Shown here: positions 1 to 3,162 of the stretch, piece by piece | Layout of the letters: each line of letters opens with the position of its first letter | Position numbering within the stretch: the first letter of the stretch is position 1 | Assembly: GCA_025934635.1 (NCBI GenBank) | Contig: JAICWX010000378.1 | Span: forward strand, 1 to 7,715 | Origin: Streptosporangiaceae bacterium | GTDB taxonomy: Bacteria > Actinomycetota > Actinomycetes > Streptosporangiales > Streptosporangiaceae | Direction of reading: 5' to 3' | Length of the DNA stretch: 7,715 nt | The notes under the pieces: generated by a model | Told to the model about the DNA's origin: nothing | What the model saw: the letters and a program-made list of their open reading frames with translations, nothing else | Database searches by the model: none | Made by a program: the position numbers and the translations under genes

Positions 1-8
1 CGGCCGCT

Positions 9-142
9 AACCCACCCACCAACCCACCCACCACCCCACCAACCCCCCAACCCAGCCACCAACCCACCCACCCAGCCACCAACCCACCAACCCACCCCCC
101 AACCCACCCACCCAGCCACCAACCCACCCACCCACCCCCCCG
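9..142. repeat. C-rich low-complexity tandem tract (G-quadruplex-prone minus strand)
   Basis: An imperfect array built from short AACCCACC, CCACC and CAGCCACC units runs for about 130 bases. The plus strand is almost free of G and the minus strand is runs of GG/GGG separated by one or two bases, which fits the usual G-quadruplex pattern, with i-motif potential on the C-rich strand. Translated on the minus strand it gives only a Trp/Val/Gly repeat (WVGG), which looks like a by-product of the repeat and not a protein. No gene can be tied to it. It could be a slippage-generated minisatellite or part of a longer array that starts before the window. Confidence 0.75.
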
Positions 143-202
143 CCTCGCCCCGCTGCCCGCGCCCAAGCGACGTTGGCCCTGGGCGACGCACCTGCTACCA
201 GC

Positions 203-217
203 CCCGGCAACGCCGGG
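203..217. other. Small GC hairpin
   Basis: CCCGGC, loop AAC, GCCGGG forms a perfect 6-bp stem with a 3-nt loop. It lies in the gene-free left part of the window, just before the first 31-bp repeat. There is no U tract. It may be a weak terminator or nothing at all. Confidence 0.25.
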
Positions 218-226
218 CGATTACTA

Positions 227-288
227 CGACATCAATGTCACTCTGATGTCGCCCCAACGACATCGACGTCACTCTGATGCCGTTCGGT
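227..288. repeat. 31-bp-period direct repeat, cluster 1 (two units)
   Basis: Units at 227-257 and 258-288 share 22 of their first 25 bases and diverge over the last six. Both begin CGACAT and have GATG at unit positions 19-22. The first unit also has internal dyad symmetry: CGACATCA at its left end pairs with TGATGTCG at 244-251, and GACATCAATGTC is a palindrome around a two-base centre. No ORF with coding character covers it. The period is close to three helical turns, which would put equivalent bases on one face of the DNA, as in some operators. That reading is inference. Confidence 0.7.
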
Positions 289-381
289 CAGCGCCGATGC
301 GAGCAAGTGCGGGACTGAGGTGACGTATGGTGCCCGTGGTGCTCCTGACACCGGCTCACCGCATCTCGACAGCGCAGCTGA

Positions 382-443
382 CGACATTGATGGAGCATCG
401 ATGCTGCTCCCGCGACATTGATGGAGCATCCATGTCGTTGCCG
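382..443. repeat. 31-bp-period direct repeat, cluster 2 (two units)
   Basis: Units at 382-412 and 413-443 are identical over their first 18 bases and match at 26 of 31 overall. They belong to the same family as cluster 1 in the same orientation: CGACAT at positions 1-6, A at 9, G at 11, C at 15 and ATG at 20-22 are kept in all or nearly all four units. The first unit contains the perfect 12-base palindrome AGCATCGATGCT (394-405). The offset from cluster 1 (227 to 382) is 155 bases, exactly five periods, although I cannot recognise clear units between 289 and 381. The rest of the gene-free stretch (444-563) shows only a short CCAGAAGCT repeat (538-546 and 557-565). Confidence 0.7.
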
Positions 444-563
444 GCCGCCGGGCCAGGGCGCTGGCGTGTGACGAACGGGGCGGCTGGGGTAGATGCGGCT
501 ACTCGGACCGGGAACCCGGCAACTCGTCCCAGGAGGGCCAGAAGCTTGCAGGAGAACCAGAAG

Positions 564-1136
564 CTAGGAGGCGCCGAGCGGGGTGCCGGTGAGGATGACG
601 CCCTGGGTGCGCAGATCCTCGATCGCCGTGGCGGTGGAAGCGGGGGCGACGCCCGCGGTGAGACCGAGCAGGACCTGGGTGGCGAACCCGGCCCGGGCCG
701 CGTCCGCGGCGGTGGCGTGCACGCAGTAGTCGGTGGCGATGCCGACCACGTCGACCTCGTCCACGCCGCGGGCGCGCAGCCAGTCGGCCAGCGGCGTCCC
801 GGCCTCGTCGGCGCCCTCGAAGCCGCTGTAGGCGGCCGCGTGCGCACCCTTCAGGAACACCGCCTCCACGGCCCCGGTATCCAGGTCTGGGTGGAAATCG
901 GAGCCTGTGGTGCCGGCCACGCAGTGCGGCGGCCAGGAGGCCGCGTAGTCCGGGTGGTCGGAGAAGTGGGCACCCGGATCGACGTGGAAGTCCCTGGTCG
1001 CCACCACGTGCCCGTAGCCGGGTCCGTCCGCCACATGCTCGCTGATCGCGCGGGCGACGGCGGCGCCGCCGGTGACCGCGAGCGACCCGCCCTCGCAGAA
1101 GTCATTCTGGACATCGACGATGATCAGTGCGCGCAT
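564..1136 (-). CDS. pncA: Nicotinamidase / pyrazinamidase PncA
   Basis: A 190-residue cytoplasmic isochorismatase-fold hydrolase that deamidates nicotinamide to nicotinate for NAD salvage; the family also hydrolyses pyrazinamide to pyrazinoic acid. The start MRALIIVDVQNDFCEGGSLA carries the catalytic Asp8. Lys96 (in FLKGAHAAAYSGF) and the nucleophile Cys138 (in GIATDYCVHAT) complete the triad. Metal ligands Asp49, His51 (TRDFH), His57 and His71 (WPPHC) are all present. From memory, these numbers are the same as in Mycobacterium tuberculosis PncA, so the assignment and start are secure. Minus-strand GGAGGA lies 13 nt before the ATG, a long spacing, so initiation may not depend on it. It is divergent from the methyltransferase with a 38-bp gap, which must hold both promoters or leave one gene with a very short leader. 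No connection to the lanthipeptide genes is apparent. Confidence 0.96.
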   Translation of the reverse strand: MRALIIVDVQNDFCEGGSLAVTGGAAVARAISEHVADGPGYGHVVATRDFHVDPGAHFSDHPDYAASWPPHCVAGTTGSDFHPDLDTGAVEAVFLKGAHAAAYSGFEGADEAGTPLADWLRARGVDEVDVVGIATDYCVHATAADAARAGFATQVLLGLTAGVAPASTATAIEDLRTQGVILTGTPLGAS

Positions 1137-1174
1137 GGGGCCAACGGTATCCTCCGGACCCGAGAGGAGCCGCC

Positions 1175-1789
1175 ATGACCCAGGCCGACTACTGGAACCA
1201 CAACGTCCACTACCAGCCCGTCATTCTCAACGCGGTCCCGGACCGCTGCGGCGCCGCGCTCGAGGTCGGCTGCGGTGACGGGCTGCTGGCCCGGCGGCTG
1301 GCCGACAAAGCTGCCGAGGTCACCGCGATTGACCGTGACGCGGAGATGATCACCCGCGCCAGGCAGCGCACGGCGGCCGTCGAGGACACGTCAGGGACCC
1401 GCGTGCGGTTCGTCCAGGCCGACTTCCTCGCCTACCCGGTCGAGGCGGCCAGCTACGACTTCGCCTGCGCCAACACCGTGCTGCACCACATGGACTTCAC
1501 GGCGGCGCTGGAGGCCATGGCCCGCGCCCTGCGGCCCGGCGGCCGCCTCGCTGTCGTCGGCCTGGCCGCGAACGGAGGGCCCGCCGACTACCTGATCGGC
1601 GCCCCGGGCGTGCCCGCCAACCGGATCTATCGTGCCCTCCGGGGCGAAGGCGGACCCGGGGCACCGGTCAAGAACCCGGAGATGACCTGGGCCGAGGTGC
1701 ACGCCACCGCCCGGCAGGTGCTCCCGGGCGTGCGCTACCGCCGGCACCTGCTCTGGCGCTACTCGCTGCGCTGGCGCAAACCCGAATAA
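1175..1789 (+). CDS. Class I SAM-dependent methyltransferase (small-molecule type)
   Basis: A 204-residue protein with a Rossmann-fold methyltransferase core of the Methyltransf_11/25 kind. Visible motifs: motif I EVGCGDG (residues 30-36, SAM binding), the acidic residue ending strand 2 (Asp54 in TAIDRD, expected to hold the ribose hydroxyls), VQADF (81-85, adenine-side loop), NTVLHHM (motif IV-like) and LRPGGRLAVVG (strand 5 region). The substrate cannot be inferred; there is no rRNA, tRNA or protein methyltransferase signature. I chose the ATG at 1175 because GAGAGGAG lies just upstream; an in-frame ATG at 1127 would overlap the 5' end of pncA and has no better ribosome binding site. It is divergent from pncA and converges on the YcxB-like gene, so it appears monocistronic and separate from the lan operon. 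Many actinomycetes have such a gene without a known role. Confidence 0.9.
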   Translation: MTQADYWNHNVHYQPVILNAVPDRCGAALEVGCGDGLLARRLADKAAEVTAIDRDAEMITRARQRTAAVEDTSGTRVRFVQADFLAYPVEAASYDFACANTVLHHMDFTAALEAMARALRPGGRLAVVGLAANGGPADYLIGAPGVPANRIYRALRGEGGPGAPVKNPEMTWAEVHATARQVLPGVRYRRHLLWRYSLRWRKPE

Positions 1790-1792
1790 CCG

Positions 1793-1868
1793 CGGACCCG
1801 GCGGACAACCACATGCCCGACGGACAACGGCGGACCCGGCGGACAACCACATGCCCGACGGACAACGA
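1793..1868. repeat. 38-bp tandem duplication between convergent genes
   Basis: Two head-to-tail copies (1793-1830 and 1831-1868) match at 37 of 38 bases, starting CGGACCCGGCGGACAACCAC. Each copy contains two GCGGACAAC/ACGGACAAC-like subunits (GGACAACCACATGCCCGAC then GGACAACG), so the duplication may itself come from a shorter repeat. It begins four bases after the methyltransferase stop codon and lies wholly in the convergent intergenic region. Confidence 0.85.
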
Positions 1869-1893
1869 CGCGACGGGCTCCTGCCGCGGCCCG

Positions 1894-1910
1894 CGATCCG
1901 CCGCGGATCG
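1894..1910. terminator. Candidate bidirectional terminator hairpin
   Basis: CGATCCG, loop CCG, CGGATCG forms a perfect 7-bp stem between the convergent stop codons of the methyltransferase (1789) and the YcxB-like gene (1938). No U tract flanks it on either strand, but GC hairpins without U tracts are common at actinomycete gene ends. A related 6-bp stem (GATCCG-CTCG-CGGATC) lies within the end of the neighbouring coding region. Function is inferred from position. Confidence 0.35.
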
Positions 1911-1937
1911 GCCTGGCGCGGCACGGTCCGCCACGGG

Positions 1938-2525
1938 TCACGCCGCCCTGGCCGCGATCCGCTCGCGGATCAGGTCGGCGAGCCCGGGGTCCGGCGGGAG
2001 GTCGCCGTGGCCTGACTTCGGGATGAACCCCCGTACGTGCCGGTCCTGCTGATCGAGCAGAAGGTACAGCCGCCCGGTTTCGCGTACGCCGGTCAGCGCG
2101 GACCACGGCAGGAAGACGGCGGACCCGTCGGGCGCGCGCCAGGCCACCCCCTCGGCCCTGAGCTTGTACTGGTGAATCCCGGTCTGCCAGACGCCGCTGG
2201 CGAGCGCGCGGCGGGCCTGGTGCCCGGGCGAGAGCCGCCACACCCGCAGCGAACTCCAGCACACGAGCAGCGCGCACAAGCTGGCGGCGGCGATCAGTTC
2301 CCCGCGCAGCGAGCCCTGGCTGGGACCGTAGACCGCCGGCCGGGTCACCACGGTGTGCAGCAGCGCGATCGCCTCGGCCAGCAGCGCGGCGAACATGAAT
2401 CCCGCCACCGTCCAGGACCGGCGCATGAGCGCCAGAATGCGCGATGTCGCCATTACCTCGCGCACGTCTTCCCGGCCGAGGTCGCATCGCAAAACGACGC
2501 TCTCCGTCGTTCCCGCCATGGTCAT
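1938..2525 (-). CDS. YcxB-like two-helix membrane protein
   Basis: A 195-residue protein. A short N-terminal part resembling the start of a YcxB-type domain (residues about 8-36) is followed by two predicted membrane helices (about 38-60, FMFAALLAEAIALLHTVV; and about 76-96, GELIAAASLCALLVCW). A soluble C-terminal domain (about 115-172) carries YKLRAEGVAWRAPDGSAVFLPWSAL and a RLYLLLD...GFIPKSG stretch. This architecture and the 'W...L..V.ET...YL.L....GF.IPK' pattern match the YcxB-like family, whose biochemical role is unknown. The start is ambiguous: ATG at 2525 follows GGGAG by 13 nt, a second ATG is at 2519, and the open frame extends to 2663 through a repeated segment that looks non-coding. 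It is divergent from the lantibiotic precursor over 340 bp. A self-protection role is possible from location only; it may be an unrelated neighbour. Confidence 0.72.
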   Translation of the reverse strand: MTMAGTTESVVLRCDLGREDVREVMATSRILALMRRSWTVAGFMFAALLAEAIALLHTVVTRPAVYGPSQGSLRGELIAAASLCALLVCWSSLRVWRLSPGHQARRALASGVWQTGIHQYKLRAEGVAWRAPDGSAVFLPWSALTGVRETGRLYLLLDQQDRHVRGFIPKSGHGDLPPDPGLADLIRERIAARAA

Positions 2526-2584
2526 ATCGCAAATATAACTCCCGCCCTGATGATTGTGAACTGCCAGGCCGCCCTGAATTAAAG

Positions 2585-2620
2585 CAATTTCCTGGTCGTG
2601 AACAAATTCCTGGCCGTGAA
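2585..2620. repeat. 18-bp tandem direct repeat upstream of YcxB-like gene
   Basis: Units 2585-2602 and 2603-2620 match at 16 of 18 bases (CAATTTCCTGGTCGTGAA and CAAATTCCTGGCCGTGAA), and CAAAT starts a third, broken unit. On the minus strand each unit contains TTCACG preceded by TTG. The array lies about 60-95 bases upstream of the YcxB-like start, a suitable position for an activator or repressor site, or overlapping a promoter. Confidence 0.6.
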
Positions 2621-2679
2621 CAAATGATCTTCTCAGCTCACTACCTGCTGCGAAGCCCGTCATGCCACTGTTCCAGGCC

Positions 2680-2708
2680 TTGCCTGCCCGTTAAATTACT
2701 GGTAGGCA
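2680..2708 (+). promoter_or_regulatory. Weak candidate sigma-70-type promoter for lanA
   Basis: TTGCCT (2680-2685), a 17-bp spacer and TAGGCA (2703-2708) resemble actinomycete housekeeping promoters of the TTGACA-17-TAGGCT kind. It would give a leader of about 150 nt in which the 19-bp direct repeats lie downstream of the start point. The match is imperfect and other placements are possible. Confidence 0.25.
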
Positions 2709-2741
2709 ATATCTGCAGAAGCAGCTTTTCTGTACGATTTT

Positions 2742-2790
2742 CCCATGTTAAGTGTCATGGCCCATGTCAGGTGTCATGGGTCATTAATGA
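2742..2790. promoter_or_regulatory. 19-bp head-to-tail direct repeat plus palindrome (operator-like)
   Basis: Two abutting 19-bp units (2742-2760 and 2761-2779) differ at only two positions (CCCATGTTAAGTGTCATGG and CCCATGTCAGGTGTCATGG). Each unit has outer dyad arms CCATG...CATGG. One base later comes the perfect palindrome TCATTAATGA (2781-2790). The block ends 75 bases before the lanA start. Exact tandem units with internal dyads in the upstream region of a biosynthetic operon suggest cooperative binding of a cluster regulator; no regulator is known here. Confidence 0.55.
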
Positions 2791-2855
2791 TGATGCCCAC
2801 TTGTGCGACCCAGGCGGCGGCCGAGAAACTGGAATGGTCATATCCCGCACAAGCC

Positions 2856-2862
2856 GAGGAGG
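2856..2862 (+). promoter_or_regulatory. lanA ribosome binding site
   Basis: GAGGAGG is a near-perfect anti-16S match. Its GGAGG is only 3 nt from the ATG at 2866 but 6 nt from the next codon, GTG at 2869, so translation may start at either, changing the leader by one residue. The strong site suits a highly expressed precursor peptide. Confidence 0.75.
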
Positions 2863-2865
2863 CCT

Positions 2866-3075
2866 ATGGTGAATAACGCCAAGAAGCTCGCGCTGTCGAA
2901 GGAGACGCTGCGCAGCCTGGATGATCAGGACCTGGCCGACGTCGTCGGCGGCGGCGGCCGGGACCACGGCGGCGGTGGCGGGCACAACAACAACAACTCG
3001 TTCGGCTGCTCCGGCATCTGCGTCAGCTTCGAGTGCAACAGCGGTATCTGCACCGGCGTGCTCTGCATCGCCTAG
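2866..3075 (+). CDS. lanA: Class I lanthipeptide precursor peptide (LanA)
   Basis: A 69-residue precursor. Residues 1-29 form the leader: KKLALSKETLRSL (6-18) is the LanB-recognition type seen in 'KL.L.KET' class I leaders, followed by acidic DDQDLADVV and a double glycine (28-29). Next is a spacer GGRDHGGGGGHNNNN (30-44). The core (45-69) divides exactly into SFGC, SGIC, V, SFEC, N, SGIC, TGVLC and a terminal IA. It thus has five Ser/Thr, each followed two or three residues later by one of five Cys (48, 52, 57, 62, 67), so five non-overlapping lanthionine or methyllanthionine rings are predicted, with no Ser/Thr or Cys left over. The nisin lipid II-binding ring pattern is absent. The cleavage site is uncertain: after Gly29, or after the Gly- or Asn-rich spacer. 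I do not recognise the product. lanC and lanB directly downstream support the call. The frame is open upstream to 2803, but the GAGGAGG site fixes the start. Confidence 0.93.
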   Translation: MVNNAKKLALSKETLRSLDDQDLADVVGGGGRDHGGGGGHNNNNSFGCSGICVSFECNSGICTGVLCIA

Positions 3076-3107
3076 CCGGAACTGCCACAGCATGAACCGC
3101 AACCCAG

Positions 3108-3137
3108 GTCAGCAGCTGACGCACCAGCAGGTCCTGC
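3108..3137 (+). other. Two small palindromes between lanA and lanC
   Basis: GTCAGCAGCTGAC (3108-3120) and GCAGGTCCTGC (3127-3137) are perfect odd-length palindromes in the 87-bp gap between lanA and lanC. As RNA hairpins they are weak (tight loops). They might slow 3' decay of the lanA message or bind a protein; chance is also possible. Confidence 0.25.
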
Positions 3138-3162
3138 CCGCGACATGGCAGAGGACTCGCTG

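Larger units (their letters stand above)
2526..2865. promoter_or_regulatory. Divergent intergenic region upstream of lanA
   Basis: This 340-bp non-coding stretch is visibly richer in A/T than its surroundings and separates the YcxB-like gene (minus) from the lanthipeptide precursor (plus). It holds an 18-bp tandem repeat near the YcxB side, a 19-bp tandem repeat plus a palindrome nearer lanA, and the 11-mer ATGGTCATATC, which occurs both at 2518-2528 (YcxB start) and at 2834-2844 (just before the lanA ribosome binding site). It most likely holds the promoters and regulator sites for both directions. No regulator gene is visible in the window. Confidence 0.6.

Noticed and set aside
227..443. 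CRISPR array
   Set aside because: Repeats abut at a 31-bp period without unique spacers of CRISPR length, units are imperfect, and no cas gene is present.
508..519. CCGGGAACCCGG as a pncA terminator
   Set aside because: The stem is only 4-5 bp with a tiny loop and no U tract; such short palindromes are common by chance in this composition.
327..1178. A 283-codon plus-strand open frame antisense to pncA
   Set aside because: Its translation is Gly/Arg/Val-rich with no domain, and the minus strand encodes a complete, motif-perfect PncA over the same bases. Long antisense frames are expected at this GC content.
1938..2663. Extended 241-residue start for the YcxB-like protein
   Set aside because: The extra 46 residues run through the 18-bp tandem repeat and AT-rich intergenic DNA, lack coding character and have no better ribosome binding site.
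2803..2865. A longer lanA start giving a 90-residue precursor
   Set aside because: The added residues are Arg/Pro-rich and unlike a leader, and the strong GAGGAGG directly precedes the ATG at 2866.
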